Shown piece by piece: positions 24,701 to 34,499 of a stretch of DNA of 64,000 nt (positions are counted from its first letter, which is position 1; each line of letters starts with the position of its first letter). Source of the stretch: Onthophagus taurus (lineage: Eukaryota > Arthropoda > Insecta > Coleoptera > Scarabaeidae). The DNA lies in assembly GCF_036711975.1 (NCBI RefSeq), contig NC_091966.1, positions 5,649,501 through 5,713,500 of the forward strand. Reading direction: 5' to 3'. The position numbers were made by a program, and so were the translations under genes. The notes beneath the pieces are model-generated. The model saw only the letters and a list, made by a program, of their open reading frames with translations, made no database searches and was not told where the DNA came from.

Positions 24701-24729
24701 AAGTAAAAACTCATTATTACCCCAAATAA
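18794..24729 (+). CDS. Pdk1: 3-phosphoinositide-dependent protein kinase 1
   Basis: AGC-family master kinase that binds PIP3 at the membrane and phosphorylates the activation loops of Akt, S6K and other AGC kinases. Exons: 18794-18926, 23384-24579, 24634-24729, giving 474 residues (human 556). Seen: glycine loop GEGSFSTVY (24-32), the ATP Lys in [12 protein letters not shown] with the codon before it split by intron 1, HRDLKPEN (HRD about 140-142), DFGSAK (about 160-162), activation-loop Ser in [15 protein letters not shown], and [18 protein letters not shown]. The PH domain (about 370-474) has the phosphoinositide-binding run [11 protein letters not shown] and ends [12 protein letters not shown]. 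An in-frame upstream ATG at 18755 would add 13 residues; I prefer 18794 because MEPTSGDSG leads directly into the kinase. The usual DxWxxG reads DLWAMA. The kinase-to-PH linker is short. Intron 1 (4457 bp) is almost entirely mobile DNA; intron 2 is 54 bp. Confidence 0.95.
19753..20167 (-). mobile_element. Short retroposed insertion with hammerhead-like motif and foldback
   Basis: A 415-bp insert splits the gag-like frame. It is bracketed by the exact 15-bp duplication AACTCTGGCAAAGAA (19738-19752 and 20168-20182), a length usual for target-primed retroposition. On the - strand the end near 19799-19837 carries a hammerhead-like core. The middle holds a foldback: arms 19955-20016 and 20057-20119, with a perfect 24-bp palindrome at 20035-20058. 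No coding sequence. It resembles a nonautonomous Penelope-related element, but that assignment is inference. Confidence 0.65.
19799..19837 (-). ncRNA. Hammerhead-ribozyme-like motif 1
   Basis: The - strand reads GUCA, CUGAGGA, U, GGGGC/GCCCC hairpin, GAAAC, UA, GUU, UGAC. This matches the hammerhead order stem I, CUGANGA, stem II, GAAA, very short stem III, GUH, stem I. Stem I has 4 pairs and stem II has 5. A U between CUGANGA and stem II is not in the textbook core. Very short stem III is known for hammerheads of Penelope-like elements. Cleavage activity is not shown. Confidence 0.45.
20660..21075 (+). pseudogene. Unidentified retroelement tail, possible env-like transmembrane segment
   Basis: A broken frame ends with [19 protein letters not shown], a hydrophobic stretch of transmembrane length followed by a stop near 21060. 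Position downstream of gag-like sequence suggests the 3' end of an envelope-carrying insect LTR element, but similarity is not clear, the pol region is absent and several frameshifts and stops intervene. Weak call. Confidence 0.25.
21161..21243. repeat. Hairpin, ~20-bp arms
   Basis: ATCATTGCAAGTATGCAAC (21161-21179) is the exact reverse complement of the stretch ending at 21242, with a loop of about 44 bases. It lies just left of the mariner-type element and could be a small MITE. Confidence 0.6.
21259..23180 (+). mobile_element. Tc1/mariner-like element with DUF4817-type transposase relic
   Basis: The left end CAGGATGTCCGG (21259) and the right end GGACCAGCCTG (to 23180) are imperfect inverse partners, each next to TA, as in Tc1/mariner insertions. 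Frames at 21601-21870, 21912-22277 and 22354-22551 give [18 protein letters not shown] (the N-terminal helix-turn-helix type called DUF4817), [23 protein letters not shown], then [12 protein letters not shown] and [20 protein letters not shown] residues (seen as [16 protein letters not shown]). Part of the DDE core is missing and frames are shifted, so it is inactive. The 3' region holds GACCTT/AAGGTC repeats near 23030-23060 typical of the family, and a hammerhead-like motif at 22781 that may mark a nested insertion. Confidence 0.75.
22781..22819 (-). ncRNA. Hammerhead-ribozyme-like motif 2
   Basis: The - strand reads UUC, CUGAAGA, U, GAGG...CCUC hairpin, GAAAC, AU, GUA, GAA. The core order and a 3-bp stem I (UUC with GAA) fit a hammerhead with minimal stem III. 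It has the same extra U before stem II as motif 1. It lies in the 3' part of the mariner-type element, probably as the end of a separate nested element. Confidence 0.4.
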
Positions 24730-25260
24730 CATTCACTAAAATCGGATGCCACATCAAAATAAAATAAAACTCGCTCACCCCCCGCGGCAACTTAATTTCT
24801 TCGTTTTCAACCTTCTATTTATACATTAAATTATTGCGTAACTTTTAATTTAGTGATGTATGTACGGTTTAGACATAAGACAGCGTTATTTATCATTAAA
24901 AAGAGTACTGTAGGCTCTTTATTTTGTTTCCGCAGATACTATTAATACCTACTACTACTATTATTACCTTTTATTATTACTACATTTGTTAGTATTCTCA
25001 AATTTTAGTTTTTTTTGTCTTAAAAAGAACATCTCTTGGTGTGTGTTAGTAGGTTGTACTGCGTGTATTTTTTTAATAACAATTATTTTAAAACGTTCTA
25101 CATTTATTAAATTAAAAAAAAATTCTAAAATTGTCTTTTTGATTTATTTAAAAAAAAATCTGCAATTAAACCCCTTATTATTATTATAACTAAAAGATGT
25201 TTTCATTGAAATTAATATGACGGCTTAGAAGTTATAAAATATTTTAATTTAATTTCTTTT
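24730..25260. other. Pdk1 3' flank with TAC/TAT microsatellite
   Basis: AT-rich. An AATAAAAT word near 24760 could serve Pdk1 polyadenylation. A short trinucleotide-like run of ACTACT/ATTATT lies at about 24938-24985. No gene is seen. Confidence 0.5.
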
Positions 25261-25389
25261 TCATATAACGCTGGAGGAAGTCAAGCTAGCACTGCAAAAA
25301 ATGAAAAATAACAAGGCGTCTGATCTGCTTATAGAGATAATCAAACATATTGTCATGAAAGTCCTGGAAATAATATGCATGATATTTAA

Positions 25390-25453
25390 CCCTTTCACTG
25401 TACCATCACTATAAAATAGCAAGAAACTGTGTCCCACAATAACAGTGAAAGGG
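25390..25453. mobile_element. 64-bp piggyBac-type MITE in TTAA
   Basis: It is bounded by CCCTTTCACTGT and ACAGTGAAAGGG, a perfect 12-bp terminal inverted repeat, with TTAA on both sides (25386-25389 and 25454-25457). TTAA duplication and a CCCTTT start are hallmarks of piggyBac elements. The insertion splits the LINE frame between IICMIFN and NKCLRGDD, which read through when it is ignored. Confidence 0.85.
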
Positions 25454-25751
25454 TTAACAAATGTCTTAGAGGAGATGACATTCCACTAGATTGGAGAAAG
25501 TCCCAAATAATCCCCATATACAAGAAAGGAAATAGGAAGGAGTGCGGGAATTACAGAGGGTTAAGTATAACGTCATCACTTGGAAGATTATATGGAAGAG
25601 TCCTGAAAACTAGGATAGAAAAGGAAATAAGGAACAAAGTGGTTTCAGACCTGGAAGATTTTGCGTAGATAATTTATTCCCGTTTATACACCTAGTTGAG
25701 AAGAAGCTGTCCAAAGGAAGGAAAATACATACCTGGAATTTCATATAACTC

Positions 25752-27119
25752 GCAATATATGAATGCAGCAACCATAGTTACGAAATTACTGTGCACTTGC
25801 ACTGTCCCACATAAAATGCAACATAGCTTAATAGTGAGTTTAGACATGCATGAATTTAGTGGCGCCAATAAAAACTGACGCGCCAGTAAAATTAAATTGC
25901 ATGTGTAAACATCAACTGGCATGCAAGTTGAAATCATGCATGCATGGATCAGAAAAGTCTGCACTCTTCTGAAATCACTGGCACCAGTGATGAATCTAAA
26001 AACATGTAACCATGACAACATAGATGAGTATCCACAAAAACACAAAATTTTCGTATCTTCGTCGTTTCTTTTTCTGTATTCCTTTTATCTTTTTTTCGGC
26101 TAAAAGTTTAGCGACTATTTTGTATGCTTCGGAAAGTTCACTCGACATATTGCACTCTATGCAATACACTTTAAAAATGAAACTGGCGTGTCACTTATTT
26201 TTGTTTTCCCACATGTAGTTACACATGTTAATATAAAACTAGAATTAACACTAGACCGAAAACTAGAAACATTCGGGTTTAGCCGCACGTCTCTCAAGAC
26301 GGCTAAACCCGAATGATTCGAGTTCTAAGTCTTGTGTTAGTTCTAGTGATAGTGTTAATATAAAACCAGAACTAATACTAGACCGAGAACTAGAAACATT
26401 CGGGTTTAGCCGCACGTCTCTTAAGACGGCTAAACCCGAATGATTCTAGTTCTAGGTCTTGTGTTAATTCTAGTTTTAATTCTATAAAAATATGAAATAT
26501 ACTGACATCTTATGTTAACTAGCGCTACCTGCCACTGTCACTGGAACTAATATTAGATCTACAACCAGAAACGTTCAGACATGTTATATTTTATGTGGGA
26601 CAAAGTAATTAGATGCCAGAGACTTGCATGAATGTTAAGTTGAATTTAAGACACAATTTACGCAACATACCTTTTTTTTATTCATAACAGTAATATAGTA
26701 TATTTGTAATCATGAAAAATTTAAACTATGGAATAATTTGAAGTGAAAACTCTCACAATCCTGACGTATTACATATCCAGCACAAAATTTGTCTAAAATT
26801 GTTCAAAACTGTCTAAAAAGTGGCTAAGATTTTAAACCATTCACTTTTGAAACAGCACGGCACTACATGATTCACAGTTCTATTGAAGAATTAAAGAAAC
26901 ATTGTAGCAACAAATCAATTAATATGATTCGACATGTGAGCCATTCTTTGCTGGTTTTAGAGTCGACAATACAGTAACTTAAGGAAGAACGATACAACAT
27001 GATTCACAGCAACTATTGACGAATGAAGGCAATACCGAATATTCACTATGTGAGCTATTCGCTGCAGGTCTCTGGTAGGTACTCCTTAGTTTCTATGGAA
27101 ATATATTTTTGTATATTGC
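25752..27119. mobile_element. Unclassified nonautonomous element inside the LINE
   Basis: The ends GCAATATATGAATGCAG (25752) and, in reverse complement, GCAATATACAAAAATAT (27119) are imperfect inverted repeats. A subterminal pair, TGTCCCACATAAAATGCAAC at 25802 and its near-inverse at 26580, supports one element. The middle holds two hairpin modules (26235-26485). Near the right end two related ~120-bp blocks share ACATGATTCACAG (about 26870 and 26998). The LINE reading frame continues on both sides. No transposase is seen; short frames here are probably chance. Confidence 0.6.
26235..26485. repeat. Two tandem hexamer/hairpin modules
   Basis: Two near-identical modules 127 bp apart (stems start at 26270 and 26397). 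Each contains the perfect 16-bp stem CATTCGGGTTTAGCCG with its inverse, a 14-base loop (CACGTCTCTCAAGA in the first), and outer arms of degenerate TTCTAG hexamers that also pair. They could fold into cruciforms of about 100 bp. Confidence 0.85.
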
Positions 27120-28009
27120 ATTTCAAGTAAAATTCACTGTATAGATATGAGAAAAGCGTTCGATATGGGCCCGCTTCAGAAATTATGGATTGCCCTGACA
27201 CATACAGGCATCAACAGAACTTACATTCATGCTATAAAACCGTTATACAGGGATAACGCAGCAGAAGTTCAGGTAGAAAAACTCATCAATTTATCTCCTA
27301 CAAAAGGTGTCAAATAAGGATACAGCCTCTCTCCCACAATATTCAAGATCTATATCCACTCAACCCTAAAACATTTTGAAAGGAAATGCAACCCGATGGG
27401 AATATGGGTAGGAGACAACCACATATACACCATGCTGTTCGCAGATTATTTGGTCGTTTTTGCAGAGGACGAAGAGGATGTGAGGTATATGTTAAATAAA
27501 CTACATAGAAGAAGAATACAATAAATGTGGTAATTGGAGGAACTGGAAAGAACATACAATACACGAATACCTTGGGGTAATCATAAACGAAGACGGAAGG
27601 GACAATAAAGATGTAATGGGGAAGGTTGGCAGAGGAAAAAAAGCGATAAAGGCAATGCATTCGATTCTGTGGAATAACAACCTAACGATACAAAGAAAAA
27701 TATTTTTAGGACCAATATAGAACAATTACTACAGCTGAGTTTTGGAGAAGATAGAGTTGAAAATGAGGATATAAGAAGAAGAATGACGCTACAAAACTCA
27801 ATAATAGATACTATATGAAAAGCAACTAAAATGGTAAGAGAGAATCCCACTTAAGGTTTGGAACTGGGTGCCAGCAGAAAGAAACAAAAGAGGAAAGAAT
27901 GAATCCAGGGTATCAATGTAGAGATGAAGAAAAGAGGACTGGGTGAAGATGATTGGAATGATAAGGACCGCTGGCGGTTGGGATGCGAGAAGCGGCAATA
28001 AAAAAAACT

Positions 28010-29630
28010 ACAAATACTCCCCAAAATAGAATTTCTTTTTCAACTAAATTTTATTTATCATTTTTAATTTATTAATCTCAAACAATAATTTTTATTTATT
28101 TATTTATAAATTTAAAATATCTACAAGTTATGAACAAATCCGTTAAAATAATTCATTATTTTAGTGTTATTTGGGTTCCGTATGTTGGTAACGTTGTCCC
28201 CCGTCAAGTATGGCGTCAAAAGAATGAACCGTGACGTTAAGTTGGTGTGTTATTTTGTTTATATTTACACGAATAACGGACAATTTTCGATAAACGTACG
28301 GGATGAATGCTAAATTTGATGTCTTCACGGACCGTTTGAGTTAATGTCAACGAAAATAATCAGGTAAGTCAGCAATAAACTTATAAAAAACGATTTCCAT
28401 AGCCGCCCACTCGGTTTATACGCACACATGATAATTCCTTTTTATTTTTTCGCAAATTACCTGGAACTTTCCGTCGAGATAATTATAGTTTCTGTAAAGG
28501 ATAACATGAAATAACCGTTTGATGTATTGTACTTGTTAAATCTTTGCCGGTAGAATTAATTATATGCGATCGAAGTTGGTCCTAGTGACAGTTAACCTGA
28601 AAATCAGGTGTTTAAGCCGCGATGTTATTATTGTTTCGTGTCCCTTTTTCTGCTACTAATTTTAGCCGGCAAGGACGTTCACCCTCTAAAGATACCTATT
28701 AGTAACGTCCTGTTTGTATTTCTCTAATAAAGACTTTCGAAAAGGAACTAGTTTTATTTCTACTTCTTTTGTTGTTGTTGTAAATCTGCTTGATTATATT
28801 CATCGCTTTTTTTTCCCATTTTTACATCATCCAAGCGATAATTAGCACTTTTTATATCTTTTTCTTTGCAAAGCAACTCAAGTGTAAACATTATAACATT
28901 ACATAGGTGCTTATTTTTAAATGCACGATAAACTTTAGAATATGTTTGTTTCGTTTGATAAGATAAATTAAATTTTATACTTAAGCCGAACTTTATAAGT
29001 TTGTATTACAATTGAAAATTGTAATTACATATAGAGTTGAAGGACCAATTTTTGTACCGTGACCAATTTGATCTATTAAGATAACTTTATCAGATTTCAA
29101 TGTAATCCAAGGATTCTAAGGAAAGGTAAGATTTTGCTGTTTATCTAGAATGAAAACGAAGATTGCAGCTCAAATGTTAACTAGGGGGAAGTATTGTACC
29201 TAAGGACATTGGCCACAATTTCAAGTATGAGAAGACAGATCAGAAGCTTAAGCTTTAGTGGTTCTGTTATAACTTATAGATGCTCATCTTACTTTCTAAA
29301 TTTGCCTTGCGACGACCTTGAAGTAACTAAACTCAAAGAGCACGTGATCCAAATTGTGAAATACATGTTTTAGAAACAATCACTTGGCTAAATCTAAGTA
29401 TGGAAAAGTTTTAAACGTGGTGAGGTGGAATTGTATGGTGGATTGTCTGCAAATACATGTAAGTCAGTGGGAAAAACTGTCAAAAGTTTGTGAACAAAAT
29501 TGTTGTACCTCAGGCCATGTCCCAAGGTTCAACATTGTATATTCATGTATTGTTATCTATATTTTTGGTAATAGTGTAAGTAATATCTATCGTTATTCTT
29601 CCCAAAAAAATCCCTAGATGTATGCAAGAT
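28010..29630. other. Unique spacer, nothing firm
   Basis: 28150-28740 is somewhat CpG-richer and contains a potential start followed by a strong splice-donor sequence (ATG at 28344, CAG then GTAAGT at about 28360), which is too little to call an exon. 28800-29630 is AT-rich with a short 77-codon frame of no recognised family. Confidence 0.3.
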
Positions 29631-31640
29631 TAACAACAAGGCCTGCAATAGATGTTGGCGCATTGGAAAGAGCTGTGAAAAAAAAAGTGTGAACCGTAAC
29701 TAAAATGTTTGGAATTTCCAAAAGTATTCTTTTTCGTCATGTTCACTTACACCGGTCACAAATTGAGAATAATGCACAGGGAAATCAAAATAATACAGGC
29801 TATGTTTATACATCAAAAAATGATACTCAATAAAGTGTTTTCTGGTAACGAAGAACTCTAGTTAGTCGATTATTATTTACATACAGGTCGACTTCAGCAT
29901 GGTCTTACAAAAAAAGAAGCAATGAAACTCGCGTTTGAATTTGCTCATGAAAACCACATTAAAATACCAAATAGTTGGACTGAAAACAAGACCGTCGAAG
30001 AAATGTGGTTAAGAGATTTAAGAAAACGACATACAAATTTGACTTTACGAATGTAATGACAATTCCACAGTTTTAACCCAAAATTTTGTCATTAAAAGGA
30101 GTTAAGCAAGTAGGAAGTGTTACATCTGATGAAAAAGGAATTAATGATTACTACTCCCTCTGTCCCAAATTATGGTATATATTTATGGTACCATAATTTA
30201 TGGATTAAGGAATGTTTGGAGAATTAACGAGTTTAAATTAACGAATTTTTAATTAGCGAATCTACGTGTTTCTAATAAAGTATTAGGCGGCTATGTTTAA
30301 AAGCAGTTCAGTTGTTACACATTCGTCAGTTGAGAAATGTCAATTTGTCCGAAAATTACAAGATACCCGTTGTGTCAAAACTATGGGAGATAGTTGTCAC
30401 GAAATGTACAAAATCAAATACAAATTGAAAAGTGGTTTTATTTATCGCAACTTAAAAAGTCATACTACATCACGCTGGACGAAGCAGAACTAGAAAGGCG
30501 CTGTAAAAACAAACGGTTCATAACTAAGCCAGACCTCGCTATGACAGTGCCAGAGAACACTATTTCAACGGCAAAATAGGACTCTGGCATTTTGTTTATG
30601 AAGAACCTGCAAAAAGAAACAGCAAGAACCGGGCAAGAGGAACAATGGTGACCAAAAAAATCGAGTCTATTAAAGCAGCAGAATGCAAAAAGATGATTAT
30701 CAATAATGTTTTACCAGTCATTAGATCCAAATTCCCAAAAGCGCATAAAGTCAAGACAATTTGTGTTCAACAAGATAACGTAAACCGCATTCTTATGAAA
30801 ACGATGCAGAATTGCTGGCCGAAGGATCAAGAGATGGATGGTGTATTAAATTCAAATCACAGCCACCGAATAGTCCTGATTAGAATGTTTTAGACCTGGG
30901 TTTCTTCAATGCTATTCAGTCTTTGCAGCACCAAACAACGCCAAAAACTATGGATGAATTAATAGATTGCGTTGAAAGTACCTTCGGCGGATTAACTAAA
31001 GAAAAATTATCTAACGTATTCTTGATACTACAAAAGTGCATGGAGTCAACCATAATGGCCTCAGGAGGCAAAAACAATAAAATTGGGCACATGAATAAAG
31101 AACAACTTCGCCGTGAAGACCCTTTAGCTGTTTCTATTATGTGAAACCAACTGCCATTGAAACATCTGAATTGTTTAAATGTGTAAACCATAATTTGGGA
31201 CAAATTGTAAAGAGAAATATATACTATAATTTGGGACGGTATGATTGTTGCAGTTAATGCCAATAGTAACATGTTGATTTTTCCCGGAGTACATTTCAAG
31301 TTCCACACGCTTATTGGTGCTCCAAAAGGATCCATTGGCGTAAATCCATCTGTATGGTCTAATAAAAGGATTTTTTTTATTAATCCTTGCTAATCACGAA
31401 TCGTACATTTTGATTCCAGTGATTAGCTTAGCAAAGGAAAATGGCCTTGTAATGCTAACTCATCCGTCGCATACTTCACACAAGCTTCAATCGTGCAGTG
31501 TTTGGCACTTACAAATCCTCTTATAATGCTGCCTTAAACAGCTAGAGAATAGAACAGCTATTAGAATATGCTGGAAAACTAATTAGCACATATGATATTG
31601 CTGGAGTATAGGAAAAGTATTTAGTAAATCTTTTACTAAT
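29630..31640 (+). pseudogene. pogo-like (CENP-B/psq-type) transposase relic
   Basis: The + strand gives a psq-type helix (GALERAVKKKV, FGISKSILFRH), then a CENP-B-type domain (LTKKEAMKLAFEFAHENH, VEEMWLRDLRKRH), then, after a 1.09-kb insertion, catalytic-domain remnants (MIVAVNANSNMLIFPGVHF, GAPKGSIGVNPS, LTHPSHTSHKLQ). This order is that of insect pogo/Tigger-like transposases. Many stops and shifts; no intact frame. Terminal repeats were not located. Confidence 0.75.
30154..31241 (+). mobile_element. Mariner-like element with Stowaway-like ends and plant-type transposase relic
   Basis: The left end after TA reads CTCCCTCTGTCCCAAATTAT. The right end gives, in reverse complement, CCGTCCCAAATTATAG next to TA, with the last few bases (GGGAG) missing. 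CTCCCTCCGTCCC is the signature end of plant Stowaway/mariner elements. Frames inside match the plant-type mariner transposase pattern: TMVTKKIESIKAAECKKM, VLPVIRSKFP, ICVQQDN, VLDLGFFNAIQSLQ, TMDELIDCVESTF and KIGHMNKEQLRRED. Frameshifts and a stop make it inactive. It sits inside the pogo-like relic. Confidence 0.75.
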
Positions 31641-31669
31641 GAGAATATTGAAAAAAGAATTTAGATTAA

Positions 31670-32345
31670 AATTCATCAGAATGTTTTATTGTATCCAAAC
31701 AAGCCTCAGAAATTCTTCGAAATCACTGGAACTTCTTTGATATCCTTGGATTAGTTACGGTAAATGTGAGTATTTACCGGTAAATGTGAATATCAAATAT
31801 CCATGGAAATCATCTTGAACTTCCTAGTGATAATCTCGGTGTATTCAAGTAAATTCGATTTTTTTTTAAATCATATCCAAAGATTATTTGGAAATTTTTC
31901 GACATCTTAAAAGTTCTTGGAATCATAAAATTCTTATCAATACTCTGAATAGTTTGAACTTTTTAAACAATGGATGAAAATTTTTAATCGTGGTAAAAAA
32001 GTAATTGAACATCGTTAATACTCCCTCAAATCCTCAGAAAGCGTTTAAGAACCTATTGGAAATCTGACAAAAATTCAACAGAATGTTTTATTGTATCCAA
32101 ACCAGCTTCAGAAATTCTTAGAAATCAACTTTGAAATCTTTGAATATGTTACGGTAAATGTGAATATCGAATATCCATGGAAATCATCTTGAACTTCTTG
32201 AAACAGTTATGTTAACTTATCAAGGTTATCATTGTAACCTTGATGTATCCAAGTAATGCGGGTTTTTTTGAAATCCTTTCATATATTTGGAAAATTTTCG
32301 ACATCTTAAAAGTCCTTGGAATCACAAAGTTTTTAAAAAGAACTA
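31670..32345 (+). repeat. ~400-bp tandem duplication of degenerate repeat DNA
   Basis: ATGTTTTATTGTATCCAAAC at 31681 recurs at 32083 (offset 402 bp). Most of the following 270 bp is shared, including ACGGTAAATGTGAATATC and ATTTTCGACATCTTAAAAG. Its word usage is close to array family A. Confidence 0.7.
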
Positions 32346-34490
32346 TAACAAACGAGATACAATTATGAAAATAAATGGGAATCAATTAGTTGTATTTATG
32401 TAATACATACGTTTGTGTATAAAACGTTCGAATAAATATAAATGTAAAAGTATAAACAGACTGGTATTAATGTAAACAATTTGAAAATATAATATCAAAT
32501 CAATCAAGAATAATAGTAAGTAGTGTTTATGCTAAATCATACTTTTATTAAAATTAAAATTTAAGTATATTTTTATGAAGGATTTTTTTTGTTCCAATGC
32601 AGAAAAATGTTGCAAAATTTGCTTTTGTTTGGCATTAATTACAAACTTTGTTTAGAAAATTATGTCACAGCACGGTCAATATTGAACAATTTATAAGGTT
32701 ATGAATAAAGAGAAAAATTTAAGGGCGAAGAAAAAATGACCTTTAAAACCTTCGTATAAAGAAGTCGGAAAATTTATCGTTTCTATTTTCGTTTCGAATC
32801 TAAACCGAAATCTTAAAATCCATCAGATACCTACTCGTATAATAAAAGTGAACTTGACAACTTAAAGCATATATTTTCAAGTCGGATCGCATCAAGATTT
32901 TTCTTTGAAACTTATTAACATGAATAAGTTTAGCTATTTTATGGGAAACCGAGCATATTTTGAGCTACCCGAATTTAGTATGTTGTTTGCACGAATAAAT
33001 TTCGAAAGTTTGCATTCTCCGACACTGGCACTCTTCAAGTTTGTTCGAGATTAGACTCCCACACAACGATTATCCCGAATTTTGGCAAAACTATAGTTTA
33101 TGTTTATGATTCATACAATCGTCAACCGTTTGTGTTTCTAGATTTTGATCGTTTGTTTTTTTAAGTTTATTTATAAAAACTTTCCTAATTAATAACAAAA
33201 TTTTAAACAAGACGTGTTGCTCTAGTAATTATTCTAAATAGAAATGTACTATAGAGTGCAAAAATCACATTAATCTATTAAAGCACTTCCTGTCACGATG
33301 GTTAGACATTATGTGTGATATATAGTATCAAGAGCAACGTTCCGTTTAGTGGTTAGAGGGGTTTCGTGATCACGCTAGTAAATCCGATAGGCCGCTTTAT
33401 CTTATTTACGGCCTGTTTTAGTAACGACGCAAACGTTGTTGGTGAAAATGTTTGCGACTAAACGCGAAAGAGGGTCGGAGGAATGGAGAATTATTACGAT
33501 CTTTGGTGGGCGTGCGCTCAGGAAGTATTTGTGTACAAAAGCTCCCGCCTGAATTATTGAGGATCCAGTCGGTCTGCCATGAATATTTTCGTTAAACTTT
33601 GTTGACCTACCGCAGATATCTTCCGGAAAGTTTTCCCAAAGGAGTGCCGAAGCGTGCGCTAGCATGCGCCACGTCGGCAAACGTTCCATCCGCCCTTCAA
33701 AAGATGTTGGAATATCGTCGGTAAATTTCGCGCTGGATTGATCAAAGTACGCGAATAAACTTGAAAAACTTTTTTTGAAATAAATGCACCATGCAAAGAG
33801 TTCTAGTACCTTTGATATGTAAAAGTACCTATAGCGAACATTATTTGTGGTGTGAAGGTAATGTTTTAAAAGTTTTGTAAAAAATGGTCGTAAAAGTAAA
33901 AGTGCAAATTTTGTGCTAGTTTCTCGTGTTGACACGACCTGTAAATAAGTTGCGTTTATTCCAGCACCTTTGACAGGTTTATCATTTACTTCCTCGCTAA
34001 ATATTAATGTCCACTCGGACGCTTTGATCTACGTCCAATTAGGTTTGTTGCGTCGTGTTACTTTGTTTGTATATTTTGTGCTCATCTTGCGGCAACCAAC
34101 TCTTTTCATAATCCCCAAAAGTATGCACAAACTTAGAAATGTAGATTTATTATTTTTTTTTAGATATTTCAAACTTAAACCCGTCTTCGGTTTTATTTGT
34201 AAACAACATTCTTTTTTAGCGACGTGATTTGCTAAACGATCGTTTTTAACGGGATTTAACAGGATGCTTTAAAAGAAATATCGCCAGGGAATTCTTTGAA
34301 TAGCATCCGGGTTTCTGTGTAAACGAAACTACAACATTGTTTTGGGTAATAGTCAGATATTTTCTAGATTTATTTTTAGTGCAGTTACTAGGAAGGAGTT
34401 TTCACATTATTTCGTGTGTTTGGAAACTTTAAAACTATTTTTTTTTGTTCTACTTTTCAGATCTGTATAAATTTGGAACAGATTTACAGT
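32345..34490. other. Unique DNA with a GC-richer island and a hypothetical frame
   Basis: No repeats or families are recognised. At 33350-33750 the sequence is GC-richer. A 177-codon open frame on the - strand (33402-33935) is the longest unexplained frame in the window, but its translation shows no domain, signal peptide or known motif, and the + strand is also open over short runs. A coding role is possible but unsupported. Confidence 0.3.
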
Positions 34491-34499
34491 TAATTTAAT

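Larger units (their letters stand above)
25262..28005 (+). pseudogene. RTE-like non-LTR retrotransposon, interrupted twice
   Basis: Reverse-transcriptase blocks in order on the + strand: TLEEVKLALQKMKNNKASD (25268), then IPLDWRKSQIIPIYKKGNR and NYRGLSITSSLGRLYGRVLK, GFRPGRFCVDNLF with a frameshift, then after a 1.37-kb insertion IDMRKAFD, LSPTIFKIYI, LFADYLVVFAEDEEDV (the FADD motif now FADY), YLGVIINEDG, and a C-terminal block ending near DWNDKDRWRLGCE. It ends in a short A-rich tail near 28000. Stops and frameshifts make it dead. It carries a piggyBac-type MITE (25390-25453) and an unclassified element (25752-27119). Confidence 0.8.

Noticed and set aside
26270..26320. GGGTTTAG in the hairpin stem as telomere-like sequence
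   Set aside because: It is a single non-tandem copy per arm, not an array, and does not match the usual insect TTAGG repeat.
28344..28365. ATG plus GTAAGT donor as a first exon
   Set aside because: Only seven codons with no distinctive composition or leader; such combinations occur by chance.
28580..28625. Possible tRNA-like fold near the CTGAAAATCAG hairpin
   Set aside because: No complete cloverleaf and no A-box or B-box pair could be found.
33402..33935. 177-codon - strand open frame as a gene
   Set aside because: Longest unexplained frame, but no motif, signal peptide or splice context, so there is no support for coding beyond length.
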